The notes: generated from the sequence alone by a model not told the origin. Shown: positions 47,562 to 57,724, counted from the first letter of the stretch. The stretch: 64,000 nt of DNA from Xiphydria camelus (GCA_963678675.1 OY783193.1:12944822-13008821); one strand, 5' to 3'. Numbers and translations are program-made.

Positions 47562-48587
47562 TCAATAATTGATGCTATTTCCATCGTTATCCAGTATGGC
47601 TTGTAAGCGATGAGGCATCGATGCGGCAAGTGCTTCGCAATACTCTGGAGCGTTCCTCAAATCCTCCCAAGAAGCAACGACTCGCTGCAGCAGATGTTCG
47701 CGACGCAAAACCAAACCAGGTTGCCAGTCTCGCGTCATCCGGGACCACAAGTTTTCGATTACGTTTATATCTGGTGAACATGGTGGCCAATCCAACCGAG
47801 AAATCTCGGGATGGTCCTCATACCAAGCCCTCGTGACACGTGCGGTATGGATCGGGCTATTGTCCTCGACGATACAGATGACCGGTAGTTCTTCTTCAGG
47901 ATATCGTTCTCGAACAGCCGGTAGCATTACGCCATCGAGTAAATCAATGTACTGCTCGGCATTTAAGTTTCTTCGTATTTCGACGAGATTCTCCACGCCA
48001 TCGCCGGACATCCATCCCCAATACGCTGCGGTGGAGCGGCCGTTGTGTACGACTGGCAGAATATTTTCGGGCTCGTATCGGGTATTATTGAGTCGCCAAA
48101 CTCGATATCGGCCGTCCTTATCCGTGGAGAATACTTTCTCGTCCATGAAAATAACTTTTCGCCACTCTTCGACGGTCATATTTAAGTGACGCATGGCGAA
48201 ATCGATACGTTGCTCCTTATTCCTCTCCGTGAGCAAAATCTTCTTCGCTGCCTTCCTGCAGTGAATACCAGCTTCGTGTAATCTGCGCTCTGTAGTTTGC
48301 CGGCTGATTCCAATGTTCAGATTAAGGGGAATCGCTTTCGCTGGTAGGAAAGGATGTTCTGCCAATGTATCTCTGATCGCTTCATCCTCTTCTGGCGTCG
48401 TAATCCTCTGAGGTCCACTATGGCAGCGCCCATCCTGGAGAGGCTCGTCCTCGATCAGCCGTCTCATCCAGCGTTGTACCGTGCGCATAATACAGTTCAT
48501 GGTCTCTGCTACCTCCGCAGTTGGCACGCCTCCTTCTAGCATCCCTCGAAGTCTTCCTAAGTTTTCGAGTGTTGGTCTAAAAGCCAT
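47562..48587 (-). CDS. Tc1/mariner-superfamily transposase, intact, DD35E spacing
   Basis: One uninterrupted 341-codon frame from ATG 48587. The N-terminal half has paired helix-turn-helix DNA-binding segments (GVPTAEVAETMNCIMRTVQR; GISRQTTERRLHEAGIHCRK). The catalytic domain shows VIFMDEKVFS (first Asp), CIVEDNSPIHTA (second Asp) and WPPCSPDINVIENLW (Glu). Counting from the second Asp to the Glu gives 35 intervening residues, hence DD35E. Such enzymes cut out TA-flanked elements and insert them at TA, which agrees with the TA borders here and of the surrounding MITEs. Length and all three acidic residues are normal, so it could be active. Confidence 0.93.
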   Translation of the reverse strand: MAFRPTLENLGRLRGMLEGGVPTAEVAETMNCIMRTVQRWMRRLIEDEPLQDGRCHSGPQRITTPEEDEAIRDTLAEHPFLPAKAIPLNLNIGISRQTTERRLHEAGIHCRKAAKKILLTERNKEQRIDFAMRHLNMTVEEWRKVIFMDEKVFSTDKDGRYRVWRLNNTRYEPENILPVVHNGRSTAAYWGWMSGDGVENLVEIRRNLNAEQYIDLLDGVMLPAVRERYPEEELPVICIVEDNSPIHTARVTRAWYEDHPEISRLDWPPCSPDINVIENLWSRMTRDWQPGLVLRREHLLQRVVASWEDLRNAPEYCEALAASMPHRLQAILDNDGNSINY

Positions 48588-48998
48588 CTTCTCGATTTTC
48601 TGTTATAACCACTTTCGAATATAATATGATAGAAACAAAGAAGCAATCGAAATTGAATAAAATTGAGACGATTAAACTAGATTCTTAATTTTTTGTGTCT
48701 CATTAATACGTTAAATTTAATACATACTCGGTCAGCACGAATACTTGGAACCCCATGTGATCTCGGGAAAAGTTCTTTGCAATATATTTTTTTTTTAATT
48801 CGAAAAACCTTAGAATTAAGTGTGTAAAAAATGTGGAAAAACTCTCTCCAGAGTCCTTTTAGGTCTCCCCGGTAAATTAGTTGATGTTTTTTAGAACAAA
48901 TCTGTTACTTTATTATAATATTTATATACATATATGGTACATATATGTATACTCCATATTTTCTAAATTGTTTGGATTTAATCGCAGTAATAAACTAT

Positions 48999-50273
48999 TC
49001 ACTTTTTTCCGTTACATGTCGCATCAAAATAACTGGTCTTGTTCAGCGCGACAATGGCACTGAAATATGTCGGATAGTGCTTTTCAATTCTATCGATTAC
49101 AATTGACGTGCCTTTAGTCGCATCAGCTCCACAGCGCATCTCCTCTACAGCAAGAAAACTATCGGACAGAACGGAGAGATGAGTTGCGAGAGACGAAAGA
49201 TTACGCATGACGCGATCTATGATACAATTCGATTTTACAGCGGTACCTTGGTAAAAAATGCATCATAATGTCCTTATCACCAATGCCAGTAGCAGCGCCG
49301 ACTTCCTGATGCACGTAAGTACCAACCCTAGGAATCTGAGAGTTTCCAATTCGATCGGAAATTTTATTCTCAGCATCATTCGTCGAAGTACCAGCAGTTA
49401 TATGACCTTTCGTATCAATTTCAATGATACCAATAGTGTCGTAATTATCTTCGTTTAAACACTGCGCCGCCTTTAGCGCTTTATCTATCGATGCTAGATA
49501 ATACGGACTGTACGATTCCGTCGGATCCGGTTTTATATTCTGAAAAGGAACGCGAGGATCCAATTGAATTATACTCTTTACACTTGACGTAGCATCGTTT
49601 GTGGTAAGTTACCTTTCAAAAATTTGATTGACAATTACTAGCTTTCCACTTTGTCCACATCTTCTGCGACTCAGTCATTTTCAATGACTCTTCGATGAAT
49701 TCCATTTCAACGGCGAATTGAGTCGCAAGTTTTCCTCCTAGTAAGATACGTTTGGTATTGTCCAAGACATTACAAGCGACCAAAATGGCATTCTTTACCT
49801 TCCTCAGTCCACCTACGGCTCTAACATCCGTTTTGACGCTGATAAGAAAACCGGAAAATGTTACGAGTATCAAAGATGTTTGCAAGAAGTAACAGAAAAT
49901 AACAGGAAGTATAATCTTACCCATCCATGATCATTGCGTTCAAAGTTATTTCTCCGGACTCCATTCGAGTTTCCACCAAATCCTACAGTCATTCGACATT
50001 GAAAGCGTTCGCATTCACGGCAATTCTGGACGATTGCATCAATGGCGTTCTGCTTCTGCTTATAAGTCGTATTCCATGCTATAGACGAGTAAAGGTATTT
50101 GATAGCATAAAAATAAATAAATGATAAGAACAAATTGATACTATGTCTACACAATAGCTGTCAGTCAAAATAGATCTATTTGGTCAAATTTCTCGAGCAA
50201 TTTAGTAATTACCTATATCGGTGGAATTTGGATGATTCCATGTAATGATGACCAGTAGAATTGATTTATGGTC
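48999..50273 (-). pseudogene. AGA: aspartylglucosaminidase (AGA) pseudogene, right-arm copy
   Basis: Mirror copy of 44319-45593 with the same exon/intron structure (exons about 50273-50213, 50078-49921, 49838-49613, 49539-49247, 49158-48999). It shares both the extra-G frameshift and the TGG-to-TGA stop, so these lesions predate the palindrome. It differs at a few codons (VGFGG versus VGVGG; CNVLD versus CKVLD; DRIGN versus DRMGN). Confidence 0.85.
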
Positions 50274-50836
50274 CTGTTTTGCTAAACAAATAAATGCTAT
50301 CAAAGGTGATATGCTTAAAGTTAGATATCAGCCGATGGTTCCGAGATCTCTGCGAAAGTTTTCCTACACAACGTAATGTAAGATTTAATGCTAAATAATT
50401 GTGAAAAGTTGGCCCCGACACGAGCGTTACGATGATGACTTAATAAATAAACAGAGATAATAATTGCACAAAGACAATAAAATTTATTTATAACTTTAAT
50501 TGACTACAATGGTTATGTTTACAGCTTTTTTTTTGAGTTTAAATGAACATTTTATTTTACTTTACACTATCGACACTTTATCTAAACAAAATTAATTTAA
50601 TTTTCTTTCAATTTAGTTACAACTACTTTATACTATTCCTTTTTACGAAAAGTTATCTTTATGCGCCGAATTCACAAAGCTTAACCTATTGATCCCAAAT
50701 CCTGCAATTTTGTTACCGCCGTACTTGATAGACGGTTCTTTATCCGGCGATTAGTCTCCCGTATCGGGCATCTATACGCGACTCTACTAAACTTCTTCTT
50801 GAAATTCCCCAGCGACAGATTTCGTGAGCACGGGTG
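50274..50836. other. outer part of the right palindrome arm
   Basis: Mirror of 43755-44318; non-coding. Confidence 0.5.
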
Positions 50837-50838
50837 TA

Positions 50839-51149
50839 CCATATGTCCGCGATCAATTTTACCATAGGAAAATTGCGATTATTGCATGAGCACCTCTGCG
50901 GGTCTCCTCGTCCAATAGAATCACCGGAGAAGCGTGACTGCGCATGCGTAGTCATCCGCGAGTGCAGTTCGACCGACGCGAGAATCGAAATCGAAATCGA
51001 ACTGCACTCGCAAACGTCACGCCAACACTCGCGGTGACTACGCATGCGCATTCACGCTTTTCCGTTGATTCTATTGGACGAGGAGACCCAAGCGGTGCTC
51101 ATGCAATAATCGCAATTTTCCTATGGTAAAATTGATCGCGGACATATGG
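50839..51149. mobile_element. foldback MITE, CCRTATGTCCGCG family
   Basis: Palindrome directly after the TA that ends the AGA element (50837-50838); it ends at the TA 51150-51151, which also starts the next MITE. Near-identical to 29625-29937. Confidence 0.92.
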
Positions 51150-51151
51150 TA

Positions 51152-51467
51152 CCGTATGTCCGCGATCATTTGAACCATAGGAAAATTGCGAGTTTTGCAT
51201 GAGCACCCCTTTGGGTCTCCTCGTCCAATAGAATCACCGGAGAAGCGTGAATGCGCATGCGTAGTCATCCGCGAGTGTGGCGTCGTCAGCAAGTTCAGAT
51301 CGATTATTTCGATAACCGATCTGAACTTGCTGACGACGCCACACTCGCGGATGACTACGCATGCGCATTCACGCTTCTCCGGTGATTCTATTGGACAAGG
51401 AGACCCAAAGGGGTGCTCATGCAAAACTCGCAATTTTCCTATGGTTCAAATGATCGCGGACATACGG
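51152..51467. mobile_element. foldback MITE, CCRTATGTCCGCG family
   Basis: A 316-bp palindrome, near-identical to 39299-39614; the right TA (51468-51469) is shared with the following CACCC MITE. Confidence 0.92.
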
Positions 51468-51469
51468 TA

Positions 51470-51677
51470 CACCCGGGGACACGGTATCTGTCGCTGGTGA
51501 CTTTTTTTAAACGTTATTTTTAAACGTACTAACTAATGATTAATAATCCTCATGCTTTCATTAATGAGAGTAGACGCCACCGTAGCTAATGAGCGCATGA
51601 GAATTAATTGTTCATTAGTTAGTACGTTTAAAAATAGCGTTTAAAAAAGTCAGCGACAGATACCGTGTCCCCGGGTG
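51470..51677. mobile_element. CACCC-family MITE (copy 4)
   Basis: CACCCGGGGACACGG ... CCGTGTCCCCGGGTG between TA 51468-51469 and TA 51678-51679. It lacks a few bases of the CACCAG inner motif on its right side (GTCAGCGACAG). Confidence 0.92.
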
Positions 51678-51679
51678 TA

Positions 51680-52210
51680 CCGTACACCCGTGCTCACGAA
51701 ATCTGTCGCTGGTGACTTTTTTTAAACCTTATTTTTAAACGTACTAACCAGTGAACAATTAATTCTCATGCCCTCATTAGCTACGGTGACGTCTACTCTC
51801 GTTAATGAAAGCACGAGGATTGATTAATCATTGGTTAGTACGTTTAAAAATAACATTTAAAAAAAGTCACCAGCGACAGATTCCGTGAGCCCGGGTGTAT
51901 GTCCGCGATCATTTGAACCATAGGAAAATTGCGAGTTTTGCATGAGCACCCCTTTGGGTCTCCTTGTCCAATAGAATCACCGGAGAAGCGTGAATGCGCA
52001 TGCGTAGTCATCCGCGAGTGTGGCGTCGTCAGCAAGTTCAGATCGGTTATCGAAATAATCGATCTGAACTTGCTGACGACGCCACACTCGCGGATGACTA
52101 CGCATGCGCATTCACGCTTCTCCGGTGATTCTATTGGACGAGGAGTCCCAAAGGGGTGCTCATGCAAAACTCGCAATTTTCCTATGGTTCAAATGATCGC
52201 GGACATACGG
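51680..52210. mobile_element. foldback MITE interrupted near its tip by another MITE
   Basis: The terminal CCG (51680-51682) and the TA after it are separated from TGTCCGCGATCATTT (51900) by the 51685-51897 MITE, which duplicated that TA. The rest of the palindrome runs to CGG at 52210, then TA. Near-identical to 51152-51467 and 39299-39614. Confidence 0.9.
51685..51897. mobile_element. CACCC-family MITE with the AGA element's termini
   Basis: Begins CACCCGTGCTCACGAAATCT, identical to the first 20 bases of the 43755 element, and ends GAGCCCGGGTG. Inserted at the TA inside the end of another MITE; TA flanks both sides. Confidence 0.92.
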
Positions 52211-52362
52211 TACATACGTAATTATAAAACTGTCGCGCGAACACCCTATTTCATTCCTCCGACAAAATATCTGCGACGGACTCCCCACCCAATTTTACCA
52301 TAGCCAATCGGAGTGATTCGTCGCGCACGACAATCCGTCGCGTCGCTGCAATGTATCAGGCT

Positions 52363-52480
52363 AAGGCCATCACACAGAAAATTCCGTAAGACGTAAGACG
52401 TAAGCGAATAGACCAATCAGGATCAAGTATTCTGATGTCCATAAAGGCCATCACGGCCATCACACAGAAAATTCCGTAAA
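52363..52480. repeat. AAGGCCATCACACAG end repeat, duplicated
   Basis: AAGGCCATCACACAGAAAAT occurs at 52363 and its core again at about 52456. The reverse complement, ending GGCCTT, is at 62832-62866, and a related end (AAGGTCCATCACACAAACGC) is at 60537. They look like opposite ends of one or more elements now separated by nested insertions. Confidence 0.6.
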
Positions 52481-52625
52481 GTGGCCCGGAGACGGTCAAT
52501 AATATTGTCAATAATATTGTCAATGGTACTCATTGATGCATCCAATTGATCGTGTAGGAAGCAATTGATGCCATTGTCAATCGATGGACGGAGATTGATA
52601 GGAAATTTGATTGAAGCACATTAGA
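52481..52625. mobile_element. half of a GTGGCCCGGAGACGG MITE
   Basis: GTGGCCCGGAGACGGTCAAT and the next 125 bp match, in reverse complement, the right end of the complete copy at 60030-60520. Its own other half is not adjacent. Confidence 0.75.
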
Positions 52626-52711
52626 CACTTTTAGCAAACCCTAAAATTTTCTCCGTATCCCTATCCGTATCCGTAAACTTATCGACTTACGTTGGCCGCA
52701 AAATAACCGTT

Positions 52712-54875
52712 TAAGCAAGCATCGATCTACCCATACGTATACGAAACCGAAAGCAATAACCTCAAAAAAACTGTCAAAGAACTTAGTTATTGGACAGTGT
52801 TCTTATTTTTTATTGATAATATTTATTTAAGTAAGAGCTAAAAATCTTGTTTTTATTCATTTAAATTAGACTGTCTAATAACTGCAAGGTGTCCAATAGA
52901 TAGGTAGATAGTTTATTTCGGCCCACTGGCCTAGAAAAGGACTTGGCAAGTAACAAACATATTCCCTACAGTGTTCCTCCCATACCAGCATTCCACAATT
53001 CTTCCCATGCATACTTCTCTTTACGTAAACCGTTATCATTCCTCTGTATCATGTATTTTGTGCGCGTTTTCTCTTTCTCCTTCTCTTTCTTCCTCTGGTT
53101 TATCGTTCTTAGCCACGATACCTTCTTGCTTGACGCCCCCTCACTTAAGATCTCCTCTCTCGTTAACTCCGTTCTCTCAAGGTGACCAATAACTGGGTGG
53201 TTTACCCTAATTATTGTACATAATTATGGACGATATACTTCACCCCATCCTAATTGATAAGGCCGATGAAGATGACGACAATTTGGACGATCTAGTTAAG
53301 GGCATATTTTACACGATGGGGACCTCCTGAGTAACTGGGCAGCTCTCTATGGAAATTTTGATCTTGCCTTTTATAACGATAGCCTCAGCTTTGCCATGTT
53401 TAGGTTTAGTAGAAGGGATATACCGAGGCTAGCCAGGGCTCTACAAATTCCTGACCCGATTGTTGTAACTCGAGTTTTCTTAACAAGTATATACAGTCCT
53501 ATTGATCTATTTCTTAGGAGGGTTTTACCCTAGTATGTAGCAGAGGATATCTGTCAGACATCTACAAGATGTTTATATGTCTAGAAAATGATATCTATAT
53601 TTGGTATAAATGTGGTCGAAATCTAGATATAGACAGCGCGTAGATGTCTGACAGATATCCTAAGTTGACAAGAATCGATATTCTGCGGTAAATATAATAA
53701 TTTCATAAAATATAAGATTAATAATATTTAAAAAAGGGATTACAAAGCACTAGAGGGCCTTCTCGTTTTCTAATAAAATGCTAGCTGCTAATTCGTTTTA
53801 AAGTTTTTTATTAAAGAATGAGAAGACTAATATAGAGCTTTATAATTAAGTTTGTTTAATAGTATTAACTCTTAATTTTAAACAATCATTATATTTACCA
53901 CAGAATATCGATTCTTGTCAACTTAGGATATCTGTCAGACATCTACGCGCTGTCTATATCTAGATTTCGACCACATTTATACCAAATATAGATATCATTT
54001 TCTAGACATATAAACATCTTGTAGATGTCTGACAGATATCCTCTGCTACATACTAGGGTAAAACCCTCCTAAGAAATAGATCAATAGGACTGTATATACT
54101 TGTTAAGGAAACTCGAGTTACAACAATCGGGTCAGGAATTTGTAGAGCCCTGGCTAGCCTCGGTATATCCCTTCTACTAAACCTAAACATGGCAAAGCTG
54201 AGGCTATCGTTATAAAAGGCAAGATCAAAATTTCCATAGAGAGCTGCCCAGTTACTCAGGAGGTCCCCATCGTGTAAAATATGCCCTTAACTAGATCGTC
54301 CAAATTGTCGTCATCTTCATCGGCCTTATCAATTAGGATGGGGTGAAGTATATCGTCCATAATTATGTACAATAATTAGGGTAAACCACCCAGTTATTGG
54401 TCACCTTGAGAGAACGGAGTTAACGAGAGAGGAGATCTTAAGTGAGGGGGCGTCAAGCAAGAAGGTATCGTGGCTAAGAACGATAAACCAGAGGAAGAAA
54501 GAGAAGGAGAAAGAGAAAACGCGCACAAAATACATGATACAGAGGAATGATAACGGTTTACGTAAAGAGAAGTATGCATGGGAAGAATTGTGGAATGCTG
54601 GTATGGGAGGAACACTGTAGGGAATATGTTTGTTACTTGCCAAGTCCTTTTCTAGGCCAGTGGGCCGAAATAAACTATCTACTTATCTATTGGACACCTT
54701 GCAGTTATTAGACAGTCTAATTTAAATGAATAAAAACAAGATTTTTAGCTCTTACTTAAATAAATATTATCAATAAAAAATAAGAACACTGTCCAATAAC
54801 TAAGTTCTTTGACAGTTTTTTTTGAGGTTATTGCTTTCGGTTTCGTATACGTATGGGTAGATCGATGCTTGCTTA
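52712..54875. repeat. 2.2-kb palindrome from a Harbinger transposase N-terminus
   Basis: Arms of about 985 bp (52712 to about 53697; about 53887-54875) around a loop of about 190 bp. Each arm carries, read inward, a frame DDILHPILIDKADEDDD and DGDLLSNWAALYGNF..., then FRFSRRDIPRLARALQIPDP, which is the start of a HARBI1-type transposase (the 'FR.SK.DI..L...L.IP' pattern), ending at TAG before any catalytic motif. A smaller inverted repeat (GGATATCTGTCAGACATCTA) lies near the inner end of each arm. Arm identity is very high. Confidence 0.85.
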
Positions 54876-55449
54876 GGGCCGGTTTTACCAACACGGTATA
54901 AACGCCGTATAGCGCTATACTGAGAATAACCTGTACGCAAGCGTTTTACCACGATGGTATAAGTCTGGAATAGGATAAACTTTGGAATAAATGCAGGGAT
55001 AGCTTATCCGGCAGTTTCAGCGCTGGATAAGCTAGCTATCCTCGGGATAACCTAACTTTTTGTTTGCGTCTTTATTATTCCGTGACAGAATCACAACCGT
55101 GACAGAATCATAATAATTGTTATTAGTTGTGAAATAGAGTTGATTGATGTGCCAGTTGTCAAATCATCATCTGATGATGAAATTGACGTCTTAGGGCCGG
55201 TTTTACCAACACGGTATAAACGCCGTATAGCGCTATACTGAGAATAAGCAGTACGCAAGCGTTTTACCACGATGGTATAAGTCTGGAATAGGATAAACTT
55301 TGGAATAAATGCAGGGATAGCTTATCCGGCAGTTTCAGCGCTGGATAAGCTAGCTATCCTCGGTATAACCTAACTTTTTGTTCGCGTCTTTATTCTTCCG
55401 TGACAGAATCAGAACCGTGACAGAATCAGAACCGTGACAGAATCATAAT

Positions 55450-55840
55450 AATTGTTATTAGTTGTGAAATAGAGTTGATTGATGTGCCAGTTTTCGAATC
55501 ATCATCTGATGATGAAATTGACGTCTTACAAAGAATGAGAAATCTTAGGAAAATACGTGCCCGGTAAGTAAATAAAGGATACCTATACCTACTAATTTAT
55601 AACCAATATCTAATACAAAACTATTCCAGAGTTGACTATTTCGAAGAATACAATGATTGTAGAATTCTTCACTTGATTTCGTTTGGAAAAACAAACCTGT
55701 GTAAGAGATTATTGAGATAAAGACGACATCGCATTGCTACGAGGTCGTAAAGAAATGCAGCAATTCAGCTAGCAACGAAATTATTGCCAACTTTAAGATC
55801 TCTTGCTTCAGGATCAATGCTAATTACTGTAGGTAATCGT
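55450..55840 (+). pseudogene. Harbinger transposase N-terminal exons, decayed (copy A)
   Basis: Exon 1 ends SSSDDEIDVLQRMRNLRKIR before GTAAGT (about 55563); exon 2 (from about 55632) reads VDYFEEYNDCRILHLISFGK and RNAAIQLATKLLPTLRSLA, with two stops. This matches the region before the helix-turn-helix of HARBI1-like proteins. Nothing of the DDE domain follows; captured sequence begins instead. Confidence 0.7.
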
Positions 55841-55880
55841 TTTTATCATAATGTTAAATCTTTTAATTAGTTATTATTAT

Positions 55881-56323
55881 ATGCCGCCACCTCTGCAACC
55901 TCCGGCGACTCCTAACATCGCGAGGAGAGCTAGTTCACAGGACTACAAGTTCGTCGATCGGCATAAACCGCCACTGATCTCCCAGAAATCAATGGGCGAC
56001 ATACTAAAAAACATCGACAAAGTCAAATTGAAACTCGTCACAAGGTACGATTAAACAATTTTATCGCGGTAAACTTTTAATTCGCCAGGAACAAAGAGGA
56101 GTTTCGCATTGTCAGAATGTCGTGGCTGCGAAGGATTGATTTTGTTCACAGTGGGCTTTTAAACGTGTTTTTCAGATCGCCGGGTGGGAGACCTTTGCGA
56201 GCCAAACGAGAAAATAGCTCTTGCAACGACCTTCAAGAGATCTTACGGAAACGATATATCGCAATGCAATCGCCGGACAGTAGAAATTCCACCGCGACAT
56301 TGACGTTCGATTATTCGTTCTAG
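55881..56323 (+). pseudogene. captured MTFR1-like last two coding exons (copy A)
   Basis: Exon block 55881-56044 reads PPPLQPPATPNIARR, then DRHKPPLISQKSMGDILKNI and DKVKLKLVTR before GTACGATT; after TTTTTCAG, the last block 56176-56323 reads SPGGRPLRAKRENSSCNDLQ, EILRKRYIAMQSPD and ends TAG. The proline run, the 'SM.D.LK...KVKL..V.RSPGG.P' core and the basic tail are the signature of the mitochondrial fission regulator family (MTFR1/MTFR2), whose members act at mitochondria. The intron is retained, so genomic DNA was captured. The reading frame is intact but has no start of its own; in-frame Met 55851 is fortuitous. Confidence 0.75.
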
Positions 56324-57280
56324 ATTAAGAACTCGATGATGCTCAAGTTCTCTAGGTCGCAGCATTTTTTCGCGTCGGTCGGTGCTCCGAGGAACGGCTA
56401 TTGTAGGCTTCCTTTCCACGCGTGCGATTGAATCATGATTATAATTTTATCCAAGTCAGAGCTCTGGAGAATCAAAATTAATAGATCTCTCTTCTTTTTT
56501 TATAAATGAGTCTTTCCTTGCTAGGTAATTTCGCGCGACACATTTTAGATTATAGTTCTTTTTTAATAGGAGAATAGAAGCTCATAGAAACGTCGGGAAA
56601 ATTTTGTTTTCTCTCTTCGCTCTTTTACTCAGAAAATGCAAGTATAAATTTAAAATTTACGCACGCGGGTCTCTAATCGCGAGAATCTCAACGGTATCCA
56701 ATAATATCAACCAAAGAAGTCATCTACCATTGCATGGTCTTGTATAAGTAACATTTAAATTTATCTAGGTAGACATTATACCTTTCTTCAATTCGCGTGA
56801 TTACAGAGTTTTCAGGAGCAGAAGTGATACATCCGTCGTACGATGTAGAATATGAAAAAATTTTAGATTTGCATTGATACACTTTTGTAAGATTCCTCGG
56901 CACTAGACATCAAGTCGTACAACGCTCTTTGTATACTTTTGAGATAGGGTCGCGTATACTTGAAAAAAACGATGACATTGTACCGCTCTATGTAATCTCC
57001 GAGTAAAGTCACCGCGTGATAAATCTTAAGTTGTAGCGATTTAAAAGTTTATAGATTTTAGAATATATTTTGTCCGATACGAGATTTAGATCAAATGGTG
57101 CAATTTTACGTTGTAATTACTATTATTGACGACTCTCATAGTTTTTTTTGAGACTGAACACATTCTTCTTGGTAAGATATTGAATGTTTGGACGTGTTTT
57201 GTACCTGATGCTCTTATCGACGACTCGAAAATAAAAGTTATTTTTACGAAAATATAAATATATTGTTATAGATATCTTTT
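56324..57280 (+). other. captured 3' UTR-like region (copy A)
   Basis: Non-coding sequence following the MTFR1-like stop. AATAAAAG near 57230 and ATATTGTTATAGATATC follow. It is shared with copy A' (58518-59475) but not with other elements, consistent with a captured host 3' UTR. Confidence 0.5.
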
Positions 57281-57724
57281 ATTTACCGGGCACGTATTTT
57301 CTTCGGATTTCTGATTCTCGGTAATACGTCAATGTCATCATCAGATGATGATTAAAAAATACACCAATCAACTCTATTTCAAAATTAATAACAATTTACC
57401 ACAACGATCAGGTTATGATTATGTCATGAAATAATAAAGACGTCAAACAAAAAGTTAGGTTATACTGAGAATAACAACTCCGAATTTCGTTTATCCCGCC
57501 GGAACAGCTGTCAGAACGACCAAATGTCATGCGCAGTACGTACTTCTTACTACCAACCTAAAAATAATTTTAGATGGCCAACACTTATACCTGGAATAGT
57601 TATCCCAGGCAAACTTGGAGCTGGTAAAACGCCTGCGCTTTATACCAGGTATAAAGAAGAGTATAAATTTATCCTTGGTATACTTATTCTAGGTATAACT
57701 TGGCTTTGGTAAAACTGGCCCTTA

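Larger units (their letters stand above)
43755..50836. mobile_element. 7.1-kb palindromic Tc1/mariner-type transposon carrying AGA
   Basis: TA (43753-43754) | CACCCGTGCTCACGAAATCT ... complement | TA (50837-50838). Positions mirror with constant sum 94592 over arms of about 3.25 kb, leaving a central spacer (about 47025-47560). Each arm carries, from outside in, non-coding sequence, an intron-containing aspartylglucosaminidase pseudogene and a Tc1/mariner-type transposase. The arms differ by scattered substitutions and a deletion of about 13 bp in the left transposase, which argues against a simple read artefact. Its ends match the CACCC MITE family, especially the copy at 51685-51897. Confidence 0.88.
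39102..52361. mobile_element. PIF/Harbinger transposon 4, inflated by nested insertions
   Basis: The ends GCCCGATATTACATTGCAGC (39102) and GCTGCAATGTATCAGGC (to 52361) are inverted, matching for about 60 bp through ACTCCGATTGGC, and TAA flanks both sides (39099-39101, 52362-52364). It carries a plus-strand zinc-finger/MADF gene (39280-41584) and a minus-strand transposase (43618-41683). About 9 kb of its 13.3 kb is later insertions: foldbacks at 39299, 40093, 41031, 42420 and 42788, the AGA palindrome (43755-50836) and the MITE run to 52210. Confidence 0.85.
55194..57721. mobile_element. Harbinger-type element A with MTFR1-like exons
   Basis: GGGCCGGTTTTACCAACACG ... TTTGGTAAAACTGGCCC, 2,528 bp, flanked by TTA (55191-55193, 57722-57724). 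Subterminal regions (about 370 bp) are imperfect inverted repeats of each other, both containing TCATCATCTGATGATGA-type sequence. It holds a degraded transposase N-terminus (about 55450-55840) and captured host exons with 3' UTR (55881-57280). Confidence 0.88.

Noticed and set aside
43755..50836. Palindrome as an inverted-read assembly artefact
   Set aside because: The arms differ by substitutions and a deletion of about 13 bp, have an unpaired centre of about 540 bp, and the unit is bounded by TA. Long-read confirmation would still be useful.
51186..51500. Repeated open frames such as MRVLHEHPFGSPRPIES in the foldback MITEs (29, 39, 51-52 kb)
   Set aside because: They appear on both strands of palindromes, cross the loop, and occur once per MITE arm; they are by-products of MITE symmetry.
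52943..53185. Mirrored 80-codon frames at 52943 (+) and 54643 (-)
   Set aside because: They lie in the palindrome arms upstream of the transposase-like frame, are hydrophobic Ser/Phe-rich and match no family; overlapping frames exist on the same strand.
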